Source: a virus. From it: 26,104 nt of DNA. The translations under genes and the position numbers were made by a program. The stretch lies in IMG/VR virus record IMGVR_UViG_3300045926_000180, positions 1 to 26,104 of that record. One strand, written 5' to 3'. This document shows positions 6,032 through 11,549 of the stretch, piece after piece (the first letter of the stretch is position 1; every line of letters begins with the position of its first letter). The notes beneath the pieces were generated by a model. It was not told the DNA's origin. It saw nothing but the letters and a program-made list of their open reading frames with translations, and did no database searches.

Positions 6032-6984
6032 CTTTCACCTTTCGTCCAGCCAAACGGGAAAGCGTCGGATTGCTGCTGGGTGTCTGCGGACCCAGCGGGA
6101 GTGGCAAGACGTTCTCTGCCATGCGGCTCGCGAAGGGGATCGCCGGCGACGCGCCGTTTGCCGTGATCGATACGGAAGCCGGACGCGCGAAGCATTACGC
6201 AGATCTCTTTGCCTTCCATCACGGTGATCTGACGCCGCCCTTTACGCCGGATCGCTACGCCGCGGCGATCGCCGCCGCGGACGCCGCCAAGTATCCGGTG
6301 ATCGTCGTGGACTCGATGTCGCACGAATGGGCCGGCGAAGGCGGGATCTTGGACTGGCAGGAAGCCGAGCTCGATCGCATGGCGGGCACCGATGCGAAGC
6401 GCCGCGAGGCCGTCAAGATGGCCTCGTGGATCAAGCCCAAAGTGTCACACAAACAGATGGTGCAGCGGCTGCTGCAGATCCGCGCCCACTTGATCCTGTG
6501 TTTTCGGGCGGAATCGAAGATCGAAATGGTCCGCGGCGCCGACGGCAAGATGGAGATCCGCGAGAAGCAGTCCCTCACCGGCCTGCACGGCTGGATCCCG
6601 ATCGCCGAAAAGAATCTGCCCTACGAGCTCACCGCAAGTTTCCTGCTGTTGCCCGACCAGCCGGGCCTGCCGCTGCCGATCAAGCTGCAGCAGCAGCACC
6701 GCGCGCTGTTCCCGCTCGACCGGCCGATCACCGAAGCCTCCGGCGTCGAGCTCGCGACCTGGGCGCGCGGCGGGGCGCCGGCCGCTGACGCGACCGTGTT
6801 GTCAGAGCAGCAATGGCTCTCGAAGATGCTCGCGGCGAAGACGAAGCCCGACCTGCGCGCCGTCGGCGAGGCCCTGAAGGCCGCGCACGACACGCTCACC
6901 GCCGACGAACTCACCGCGCTGCGCGCGGCCTACAATGCCCGACTCGCGACGGTCGGGCGCAAGCCAAAGGAGATCGCCCGATGA
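6028..6984 (+). CDS. RecA-fold P-loop NTPase, AAA_24/Sak4-like recombination protein (318 aa)
   Basis: Walker A GPSGSGKT lies at residues 21-28, FAVIDTEAGR at 44-53 and Walker B VIVVDS at 91-96, followed by SHEW. The LILCFRAESKIEM segment resembles the usual sensor region of the phage AAA_24 family. Such RecA-like proteins include the Sak4 type and help single-strand annealing or replication-linked recombination. The GTG at 6028 overlaps the previous stop (GTGA) and has AAAGGA four bases upstream. The longer in-frame ATG at 5953 lies inside the HNH gene. The C-terminal 70 residues are helical and form a separate segment (LSEQQWLSKMLAAKTK to LRAAYNARL). With the RecE-like nuclease upstream, it probably forms a recombination pair. 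Confidence 0.8.
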   Translation: MTFTFRPAKRESVGLLLGVCGPSGSGKTFSAMRLAKGIAGDAPFAVIDTEAGRAKHYADLFAFHHGDLTPPFTPDRYAAAIAAADAAKYPVIVVDSMSHEWAGEGGILDWQEAELDRMAGTDAKRREAVKMASWIKPKVSHKQMVQRLLQIRAHLILCFRAESKIEMVRGADGKMEIREKQSLTGLHGWIPIAEKNLPYELTASFLLLPDQPGLPLPIKLQQQHRALFPLDRPITEASGVELATWARGGAPAADATVLSEQQWLSKMLAAKTKPDLRAVGEALKAAHDTLTADELTALRAAYNARLATVGRKPKEIAR

Positions 6985-7220
6985 AAGCCCGGATCGACGT
7001 CAAAGACCGCACCGAAGCCGACCACATTACCGCGGCCCTCGAGGACCCGGAGACGCGCGCGTATGTCGTCGTGCTGGGCATCCTGCAGCAGCTGCCGGAC
7101 GATGCGGCGCGCGTGCGCGTCGTGCGTTGCGTCGAGATCCTGCTCTCGAGCGCGCCGGAGACGCGCGCGAAGGGGAATGGCAGTCTGCGGCTGCACGCGG
7201 CGGGCGACACTGGCGAATGA
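6981..7220 (+). CDS. Hypothetical protein (79 aa)
   Basis: ATG 6981 overlaps the NTPase stop as ATGA, so translation is coupled. The sequence starts MKARIDVKDRTEADHITAAL, continues with a helix-rich VVVLGILQQLPDDAARVRVV segment, and ends with a polar tail. It has one cysteine and no membrane span. It may be a small partner of the NTPase, judged only from coupling. Not recognised. Confidence 0.6.
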   Translation: MKARIDVKDRTEADHITAALEDPETRAYVVVLGILQQLPDDAARVRVVRCVEILLSSAPETRAKGNGSLRLHAAGDTGE

Positions 7221-7228
7221 TGAAGGAA

Positions 7229-7286
7229 TCGGCGGGCCTAGGGTAGCTCCCGAACGGCGCCTTTCCTGGGGCGCCTGACCCGCCGA
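7229..7286. other. Nested inverted repeats (possible structured RNA) before the HNH gene
   Basis: TCGGCGGG (7229-7236) pairs perfectly with CCCGCCGA (7279-7286). Inside, GGCGCC at 7256-7261 pairs with GGCGCC at 7270-7275 over an eight-base loop, and a weak GGG/CCC hairpin spans 7241-7251. The layout resembles a three-way junction. There is no T tract, so a classical terminator is unlikely. It lies in the 99-base gap between 7220 and 7320. Confidence 0.45.
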
Positions 7287-7319
7287 GGAACTCACCAGGA
7301 TGCAGCGGCAGGAGGCTGT

Positions 7320-7907
7320 ATGGCGCTGAGCGTTCGTACGCGGTTTGAGATTTTCAAACGTGACGATTTTACGTGCCGGTACTGCGGTCGTCGGTCGCCG
7401 GAAGTGGTGCTCGAGATTGACCATGTCCTCCCTCTGTGCGAGGGCGGATCGGATGACGAGATGAACCTGTTGACCTCGTGCTGGGAGTGCAACCGAGGCA
7501 AGTCGGGGATCCCGCTGGCGCTGATCATGACCGGCGAAGACCCACACGATCGTGCGATCGAGTTGCTGGAACGCGAGCGGCAATTGAGTGAATACAACCG
7601 CCTGATTGCCCATGAGCGACAACAGCGAGAGGAGAAGGCATGGGAGTTGTGGCGCTACTGGCAACGGGCGCGTGGCTTGAAGGCCAAGAAGGAGTTGAAC
7701 ACCGTGCCGCGGTTCGAGTGGGGATGGTTGCTGAGGGCGTTGACGTACTGCCCCCTCGAACAGATTCGGATCTTCATGGATCTGGCGCTCGAGAAAGGGC
7801 TGCACCGGAACCTGCGGTACGTGGGCGGATGCGTCCGGAACTGGCGATACGAGTACCAGGCGAACAAGGACTTTGGGCGCGACGATGTGCTGCCGGGGAG
7901 GGAGTAA
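7320..7907 (+). CDS. HNH endonuclease with extra C-terminal domain (195 aa)
   Basis: A canonical HNH nuclease domain fills residues 1-65: RFEIFKRDDFTCRYCG (Cys19, Cys22), LEIDHVLPL (Asp34-His35), then NLLTSCWECNRGKS (Asn49, Cys54, Cys57, Asn58, Lys61). The four cysteines bind the structural zinc and His35 is the expected general base. Residues 70-125 are a charged helical segment (ELLERERQLSEYNRLIAHER). The remainder (FEWGWLLRALTYCPLEQIRI) is an aromatic helical domain not recognised. AGGAGG at 7308-7313 lies six bases before ATG 7320. The GC content is lower than that of the neighbours. It may be a mobile endonuclease or a replication-associated nuclease. Confidence 0.8.
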   Translation: MALSVRTRFEIFKRDDFTCRYCGRRSPEVVLEIDHVLPLCEGGSDDEMNLLTSCWECNRGKSGIPLALIMTGEDPHDRAIELLERERQLSEYNRLIAHERQQREEKAWELWRYWQRARGLKAKKELNTVPRFEWGWLLRALTYCPLEQIRIFMDLALEKGLHRNLRYVGGCVRNWRYEYQANKDFGRDDVLPGRE

Positions 7908-7915
7908 CAGGGACT

Positions 7916-8542
7916 ATGGCGGACGATCGGTTGTTTCATCGGCGGCTCGGCCAGGGCGATCGCGTCAACCAACTGACGCCGCTCGAAGAGATCGCGTGGT
8001 ACGCCTACATTCTGGCCGCCGACGACTTCAGCGTGCTGCCGTTTGACGCGCTGGAACTGCAGCGCATGCACCGGCGGCTGCACGCCTGCACGCACGCCGT
8101 CGTGCAGCGCATGTTCGCCACGATCTTCGACGTCGGGCTGATCCGCCTGTTCGAACATCAGCGCCGTGTCTACTGCTATCAGCCGGACTGGCAGGACTGG
8201 CAAAAGATCCGCTACGCCTTTCGCACGATCTACCCGCCGATTCCGGCGGCCATCCTCCCGCAGTGCACCCGCGCGACGCAGTGGTTGTGGACGGTCTGGC
8301 CCGGCGGCGGGCGAAATTCGAAGCTGAAGCAATGGGAGCCGCCGGCGACCTGGACGGCGCCGGACTGGGCCGTGCTGCGACCAGATGAGCCGCGGAACGG
8401 GTCCGGACCGGTGGCGGACCCGTTCCGGAACGGGTCCGGACCTCGCGCGCGCGGGCGCGACGCGCGCGTAGTCAATAGCATTGGCATTGACCCCCCGGAG
8501 GTACTACCAGCAACCAGCTCTAAACAGGGGCGCACGTGCTGA
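7916..8542 (+). CDS. Replication-initiator-like phage protein (208 aa)
   Basis: The N-terminal 125 residues resemble phage proteins placed near replication genes: LFHRRLGQGDRVNQLTPLEE, AWYAYILAADDFSVLPF, FATIFDVGLIRLFE and YQPDWQDWQKIRY. Together these suggest a winged-helix replisome-organiser domain. The similarity is judged by pattern, so the assignment is tentative. ATG 7916 is used; it follows the HNH stop by eight bases with AGGGA close upstream. The C-terminal 50 residues are low-complexity and contain RNGSGP twice, encoded by the repeats at 8394-8442. An origin inside the initiator gene, as in lambda, would fit. The protein ends in a Cys residue just past a GGAGGTACT repeat (8497-8505). 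Confidence 0.5.
   Translation: MADDRLFHRRLGQGDRVNQLTPLEEIAWYAYILAADDFSVLPFDALELQRMHRRLHACTHAVVQRMFATIFDVGLIRLFEHQRRVYCYQPDWQDWQKIRYAFRTIYPPIPAAILPQCTRATQWLWTVWPGGGRNSKLKQWEPPATWTAPDWAVLRPDEPRNGSGPVADPFRNGSGPRARGRDARVVNSIGIDPPEVLPATSSKQGRTC
8394..8442. repeat. Interleaved direct and inverted repeats with a 24-bp palindrome
   Basis: GGAACGGGTCCGGACC occurs at 8394-8409 and again at 8427-8442. Between them GGACCCGTTCC (8416-8426) is the inverse of the shared 11-mer, giving a hairpin with 8394-8404 (11-base loop) and, with the second copy, a perfect palindrome at 8415-8438 with no spacer. The array lies in the 3' part of the replication-like gene. Confidence 0.95.
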
Positions 8543-8569
8543 TCCGTAGAGGTACTCCCAGCAACCAGC
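8498..8569. repeat. Pair of 21-bp direct repeats, 51 bp apart
   Basis: GAGGTACTaCCAGCAACCAGC at 8498-8518 recurs with one change (a to c) at 8549-8569. The first is in the last codons of the replication-like gene, the second in the 106-base noncoding gap 8543-8648. Both include GAGGTACT, which resembles a ribosome binding site. The role is unknown; they could be protein-binding or recombination sites. Confidence 0.9.
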
Positions 8570-8648
8570 CTCTTCGGATCGGTCGGGTGATCCGATCGTC
8601 AGTGGTATCACCGCCGCGCTGCGCGCGACGGGCTTCGCACTGAGTGAA

Positions 8649-8867
8649 ATGCAGACCCGAAACCGGCTCACATTCGCGGCGTTGTGCTGCATCGCTCGGA
8701 AGAGCCTTGAGCAGGACCCGAGCATCGACGATGCGGAGTGGAAAGAGCGCATCAAGTGCCGCGTGGCGCACGAACGGCGCGCCTATCCGACGCCAGAAGA
8801 ACTCGCGCGGGTGCTCCGCGCCGTCGAAGCGGTGCTGGTGCAGCGCTGGGGACCCCGACCATGCTAA
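8649..8867 (+). CDS. Hypothetical protein (72 aa)
   Basis: ATG 8649 after a weak GAGTGAA. The sequence is mixed: TFAALCCIARKSLEQDPSID, then helices AEWKERIKCRVAHERRAY and TPEELARVLRAVEAVLVQRW. It has four cysteines without clear metal spacing. The WKERIK and PEELARVLRAVEA segments look like DNA- or protein-binding helices. Not recognised. Preceded by 106 noncoding bases that contain one of the 21-bp repeats. Confidence 0.55.
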   Translation: MQTRNRLTFAALCCIARKSLEQDPSIDDAEWKERIKCRVAHERRAYPTPEELARVLRAVEAVLVQRWGPRPC

Positions 8868-8901
8868 CGACACGCAGACCCACGCCAGGAGGATCCCGAC
8901 G

Positions 8902-9486
8902 ATGACCCTTGACGATTACGAAGCCTTGTTCTTCTCGCTGATTCAGCGGGCGCCGGGCCAGCCGGCGGACGACTGGGAGGCGGTGCTGGCGGCCAGCACG
9001 ATCCCCGCCGGCCTCGGGCCGTATGAGATCCCCGACGCCGCGGCGCCGCACCATGCGATGACCCAGCAGATCCGATCCAGCGGCGACCCGGCCGGCCGCA
9101 TCTTCCTGCCGACGGCGACGCCGGACGACCTCGGCTACTACGCGCACCCCATCAGCCCGCTCCGGGACGGCCCGACGGCGGGATCGCTGGTGTGGGAGTG
9201 GCGCGATCTCGGCGGCCCGCCGGTGGTCGACCCAAGCAGCGACAGCGGCAGCGCGGGCGGCACCGAACTCGAGCAGCGCGTCGCGACGCTCGAGGCGCAG
9301 GTCGCGCGACTCCAGGCGGACGCCGTGCAGCGCGGCGACGCCATCAGCCTGCGCATGGCCGAAGGGCAAGTCCTGTGCGCCGCCAATGGCGGGCCGACCA
9401 AGCCGCACCAGGTGGTGCGCTTCGAGTCGCGCGCCGAGCCGGCGGGCGCGTGGGAAGCGTTTGTCGTGGATCTGCCGGCTCGATGA
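8902..9486 (+). CDS. Coiled-coil protein with fascin-like C-terminal motif (194 aa)
   Basis: AGGAGG at 8888-8893 lies eight bases before ATG 8902. Residues 1-105 are proline/aspartate-rich without a recognised domain. Residues 120-145 form a short coiled coil (ELEQRVATLEAQVARLQAD), typical of trimerising phage fibre parts. The C-terminus (ISLRMAEGQVLCAANGG, then AWEAFVVDL) resembles one repeat of a fascin/beta-trefoil carbohydrate-binding unit, whose pattern is LRtanGqylcAenGG with a terminal WEtF. A host-surface or virion-decoration role is possible but inferred. In-frame upstream extensions run through the previous gene and were not used. It overlaps ATG 9483 (a poor-coding frame) by four bases. 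Confidence 0.6.
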   Translation: MTLDDYEALFFSLIQRAPGQPADDWEAVLAASTIPAGLGPYEIPDAAAPHHAMTQQIRSSGDPAGRIFLPTATPDDLGYYAHPISPLRDGPTAGSLVWEWRDLGGPPVVDPSSDSGSAGGTELEQRVATLEAQVARLQADAVQRGDAISLRMAEGQVLCAANGGPTKPHQVVRFESRAEPAGAWEAFVVDLPAR

Positions 9487-9546
9487 CGCGTTCAGCCAGC
9501 AAAGGAGCGGCCGTGATCGCCGGGGGGCACCGACGGGAGGTGGGCG

Positions 9547-9903
9547 ATGCGACGGGGGTATTACCGCCGGCAGCGGCAGCGGATCGGGCAGCGGGGCGCG
9601 ATCAACCGGCCCGTCCCCCCGCCGGACGCGTCGTGCCCGGGACCGCCGTCGGCGCCGCCGGCGCCGCGGCGGGACTGGCCCGCGATCTCGTCAGCGCATC
9701 CGGGCTGGTGGCAGGTCCACCGCGTCGAGGTGCGGGGCGGCGCGCGCGGGTTCGCGCTGATCGCCGAAGTGCGGACGGAGGCCGAGGCCTTCCAGGTCGC
9801 CGCCACGCAGGCCTCGCAAGTGCGCATCACGAAGTGGGGCGACCGGCAGCGGCCCTACTTCTCCCCGCAACGGCCGCGGATGCTGGCCGACGAGCCGGTG
9901 TGA
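9547..9903 (+). CDS. Hypothetical protein with proline-rich N-terminus (118 aa)
   Basis: GGGAGGTGG at 9534-9542 lies just before ATG 9547, a strong site. Residues 1-50 are basic and then proline-rich (MRRGYYRRQRQRIG, PPPDASCPGPPSAPPAP). Residues 50-105 look folded: GWWQVHRVEVRGGARGFALI, then helix RTEAEAFQVAATQ and strand QVRITKWGDRQRPYF. The folded part could be a small alpha/beta domain. Function not recognised. Another frame from GTG 9513 has a good ribosome site but alanine/arginine-rich shadow composition. Confidence 0.55.
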   Translation: MRRGYYRRQRQRIGQRGAINRPVPPPDASCPGPPSAPPAPRRDWPAISSAHPGWWQVHRVEVRGGARGFALIAEVRTEAEAFQVAATQASQVRITKWGDRQRPYFSPQRPRMLADEPV

Positions 9904-9945
9904 CGGTGCCAAGAAAAATTTGGGCGCCTGTATTGGAGATCCGCG

Positions 9946-10155
9946 ATGTTCACAGCCGTCGTGACGTTCGAGCGAGACGGGGGTGACCCGGTGGTGGTCC
10001 GGACGACGATCGTCGATTCTGCGCCGGAGTCGGCGGCGCGGAAGGCCGTGTTTCGGGCCTTGTCTGAAGGCGCGCGGGTGAAATGGGAGAGCCTCGTGAT
10101 CGTCCTCGAGCGGGGCGGGCGGTCGCGGCCACCGGGGCCGGGGGCGGACCGCTGA
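9946..10155 (+). CDS. Hypothetical small protein (69 aa)
   Basis: GGAG at 9933-9936 lies nine bases before ATG 9946. The sequence FTAVVTFERDGGDPVVVRTT followed by APESAARKAVFRALSEG and VKWESLVIVLE suggests a two-strand, helix, strand mini-domain seen in many small phage proteins. The C-terminal 15 residues are basic. Not recognised. It precedes the membrane protein at 10176 by 20 bases. Confidence 0.55.
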   Translation: MFTAVVTFERDGGDPVVVRTTIVDSAPESAARKAVFRALSEGARVKWESLVIVLERGGRSRPPGPGADR

Positions 10156-10175
10156 GCTGGCGCGGAGGGCCGACG

Positions 10176-10331
10176 ATGCTTGCCTTGATCCTGACGCTGA
10201 TTATTCTCGGGGTGCTGTGGTACCTCGTGGACACCTATATCCCGATGCCGGCGCCGATGCGGACGATCGTGCGCGTCGTGATCATCCTCGCGGTCGTGCT
10301 CTACGTGGCGCGGTTCTTCGGGGTGCTGTGA
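10176..10331 (+). CDS. Two-helix small membrane protein, Thivi_2564-like, possible holin (51 aa)
   Basis: Two hydrophobic helices cover residues 2-18 (LALILTLIILGVLWYLV) and 30-50 (TIVRVVIILAVVLYVARFFG). A short loop DTYIPMPAPMR joins them. This layout, including the YIPM turn, resembles the small Thivi_2564-type membrane proteins found in phages and bacteria. GGAGG at 10164-10168 lies seven bases before ATG 10176. A 51-residue two-span protein in a late accessory region is a candidate holin, but no endolysin is recognised nearby, so this is only inferred. Confidence 0.65.
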   Translation: MLALILTLIILGVLWYLVDTYIPMPAPMRTIVRVVIILAVVLYVARFFGVL

Positions 10332-10355
10332 TCATGGGTGCGGTGGGACCTGCTG

Positions 10356-10490
10356 TGAACCGTGAACTAGTCGCCGGACGTGTGCGGCGTCCGCGCGAAG
10401 GGTTCGATCCCCTTACCAGCGAATCTCGTCGGCCGCATGGCGGCGGGACTACTGAGAGCAAGAGGTTGTCGCGGACTGGTTCACGGTTCA
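10356..10490. ncRNA. Structured intergenic element with tRNA-like T arm inside a 17-bp stem
   Basis: Bases 10356-10372 pair with 10474-10490 (17 pairs, one G-U at 10368/10478). Inside lie a 5-bp stem with a 7-base loop (10376-10392), five bases, then a perfect T arm: AAGGG (10398-10402), loop TTCGATC, CCCTT (10410-10414). Spacing from 10351 to 10422 equals a 72-nt tRNA, but there is no D arm, no U33 and a poor acceptor stem. A further hairpin GCCGC/GCGGC sits at about 10432-10444. Strand is not certain; the ribosome site of the next gene starts at 10492. A working tRNA is unlikely. Confidence 0.45.
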
Positions 10491-10505
10491 GAGGAGGGGT
10501 TTGAC

Positions 10506-10742
10506 ATGGCCGATTCGCCGCTGCCGTCGCACGTGCGCGCCGTGGGCCAGGTGGACGTCTCCGACCGCGCGGTGATCGTGCTCGAATGCGACGCGCCCCT
10601 GACGCACGAGGCGCGCGAGGCGTTGCGCGCGCAACTGCTCGAGTTGTGGCCCACCCACACGGTCCTGGTGCTCGACCCGGGGATGCGGCTGCGCGTCATC
10701 ACCGGCCACACGGGGGTCGAGGTCGACGCCGCGCCGTGCTGA
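10506..10742 (+). CDS. Hypothetical protein (78 aa)
   Basis: AGGAGG at 10492-10497 lies eight bases before ATG 10506. The sequence alternates strands and helices (VGQVDVSDRAVIVLECDAPL, HEAREALRAQLLELWP, HTVLVLDPGMRLRVI). This suggests a compact alpha/beta domain without cysteine motifs or a membrane segment. An in-frame upstream ATG at 10380 runs through the structured element and is not used. The stop overlaps the next GTG. Function not recognised. Expression may depend on folding of the element just upstream. Confidence 0.6.
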   Translation: MADSPLPSHVRAVGQVDVSDRAVIVLECDAPLTHEAREALRAQLLELWPTHTVLVLDPGMRLRVITGHTGVEVDAAPC

Positions 10743-10867
10743 TCGTGCTGGTGTGCGTCGTGGCGGCGATCTGCATGCTGCTGCTGTCGACGCTGCGGGA
10801 TGACCCGACCGATCGGATCAGGCGGCGGCGGGACTGGTTCGACGACGACGATCGAGGAGGGCCGTGA
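10736..10867 (+). CDS. Single-span membrane mini-protein (43 aa)
   Basis: GTG 10736 overlaps the preceding stop by seven bases. Residues 1-20 are a strongly hydrophobic helix (VLIVLVCVVAAICMLLLSTL). The remainder is highly charged (RDDPTDRIRRRRDWFDDDDR). The layout is that of a short membrane anchor with a charged cytoplasmic tail, as in some phage spanin-like or holin-like proteins. There is no clear ribosome binding site, so it would rely on coupling. Function inferred weakly. Confidence 0.5.
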   Translation: MLIVLVCVVAAICMLLLSTLRDDPTDRIRRRRDWFDDDDRGGP

Positions 10868-10888
10868 TGGTGGTGAGGCGCGCGCGCG

Positions 10889-11056
10889 TCAGGACTGGTG
10901 GGGCGGATGGGGAGGCGTCGGCGGCTCACGTCGCACGCCTTGGTTGCGAATGTCGACCAGGACGTCGCGAATCTGCGTCAGCAGATAGTCGGTGCGGGAG
11001 AACAGGCCCCAGATGGAGATCGCCAGTCCGGCGACGGCGATTAGAAGTTCCGCCAC
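10889..11056 (-). CDS. Minus-strand small membrane-anchored protein (55 aa)
   Basis: On the minus strand, GTG at 11056-11054 opens a 55-codon frame ending at TGA 10891-10889. An N-terminal hydrophobic helix (residues 2-19, AELLIAVAGLAISIWGLF) is followed by an amphipathic helix (DYLLTQIRDVLVDIRNQ) and a proline-rich tail (REPPTPPHPPHQS). It overlaps the end of the upstream minus gene by 16 bases, a sign of coupled translation. The + strand frame here is arginine-rich and shadow-like. Possible roles are lysis control or superinfection exclusion; none is demonstrated. Confidence 0.6.
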   Translation of the reverse strand: MAELLIAVAGLAISIWGLFSRTDYLLTQIRDVLVDIRNQGVRREPPTPPHPPHQS

Positions 11057-11157
11057 AGGTAGACGATCGTCGCGCCGATCGTCAGGCTGCAGCCGATCCA
11101 GATGAGGAGCCGATCGCGCAGGTGGTGATCAATGGCGCTGTGGCGGTCGTGGGTCAT
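11041..11157 (-). CDS. Minus-strand single-span membrane mini-protein (38 aa)
   Basis: Reads from ATG 11157-11155 to TAA 11043-11041. A GGAG ribosome site lies five bases upstream on the minus strand. Residues 1-16 are polar and histidine-rich (MTHDRHSAIDHHLRDR). Residues 17-35 form one hydrophobic helix (LLIWIGCSLTIGATIVYLW) and the tail is RNF. With the gene that follows (10889-11056) it forms a two-gene minus-strand unit inside a + strand region. A 14-bp dyad (11174-11187) lies just upstream and may be its operator. Confidence 0.6.
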   Translation of the reverse strand: MTHDRHSAIDHHLRDRLLIWIGCSLTIGATIVYLWRNF

Positions 11158-11173
11158 GGTGCTCCTAGTGTAC

Positions 11174-11187
11174 GCCGATCTATCGGC
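11174..11187. promoter_or_regulatory. Dyad GCCGAT-CT-ATCGGC upstream of the minus-strand genes
   Basis: A perfect 6+6 bp inverted repeat with a two-base centre lies 17-30 bases before the minus-strand ATG at 11157. The centre is too tight for an RNA hairpin loop, so a dimeric DNA-binding protein is the more natural reader. No convincing -10/-35 pair was found beside it. Confidence 0.4.
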
Positions 11188-11354
11188 AGCGCCCCGCCTC
11201 GGCTGTAGCCATGCCGATGCGCCCCGCGCCGAGGTGTCCGCCGTGCGAGCAACGACAGCCGTGCGCCCCGCATCGTTCCGCACGTCGCGGCGGTGGAGAT
11301 CACCGGCGAGGCCGGCGACGTGGAGCGCGCCATTCGGGTGCACAAGGACGACGC
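11188..11354. other. 167-base stretch without a confident gene
   Basis: Two short + strand frames look partly coding: one from ATG 11211 with a cysteine-rich start (CPPC), and a later frame ending VERAIRVHKDDA just at 11358. They are offset, as if one small gene had been frameshifted near 11270. Neither is called. The region also carries the leader of the gene at 11355 (AAGGA at 11344-11348). Confidence 0.35.
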
Positions 11355-11546
11355 ATGACACCGGACGCGGAGATCCTGTTGCTGATCATGGCGGCGAACG
11401 GCGGCGAGATGGACGAGGCCGACGCGCGCCGCGAGTGGCACCGCGTGCTAGCGCTCTCGCCCGAGGCGCGCGCCGAGTGGCGCCGACGCATCATGCCACT
11501 TGTGCAGGCGCACGCGCGTCGGCATCTGACAGGCCGCGACGAGTGA
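11355..11546 (+). CDS. Hypothetical helical protein (63 aa)
   Basis: ATG 11355 has AAGGA six bases upstream. The product is predicted all-helical: PDAEILLLIMAANGGEMDEA, ADARREWHRVLALSPEARAE, then WRRRIMPLVQAHARRHL. It is mildly acidic at the start and basic at the end. No cysteine or membrane span. It lies four bases before the HNH gene and may be co-translated with it. Function not recognised. Confidence 0.6.
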   Translation: MTPDAEILLLIMAANGGEMDEADARREWHRVLALSPEARAEWRRRIMPLVQAHARRHLTGRDE

Positions 11547-11549
11547 CAC

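Noticed and set aside
7256-7275. Intrinsic terminator from the GGCGCC hairpin
   Set aside because: The six-base stem is not followed by a run of T.
9483-9986. Alanine/arginine-rich frame starting at ATG 9483 or GTG 9513
   Set aside because: Its composition is that of a shadow of the 9547 and 9946 genes, despite a fair ribosome site at 9500-9506.
10351-10422. A functional tRNA gene
   Set aside because: The T arm is perfect, but the D arm does not pair, the base before the would-be anticodon is G instead of U, and the acceptor pairs only partly. It is listed as tRNA-like only.
11160-11195. Promoter for the minus-strand pair using TACACT at 11167-11172
   Set aside because: The box lies only ten bases from the start codon and overlaps the needed leader, and no -35 match sits at the right distance.
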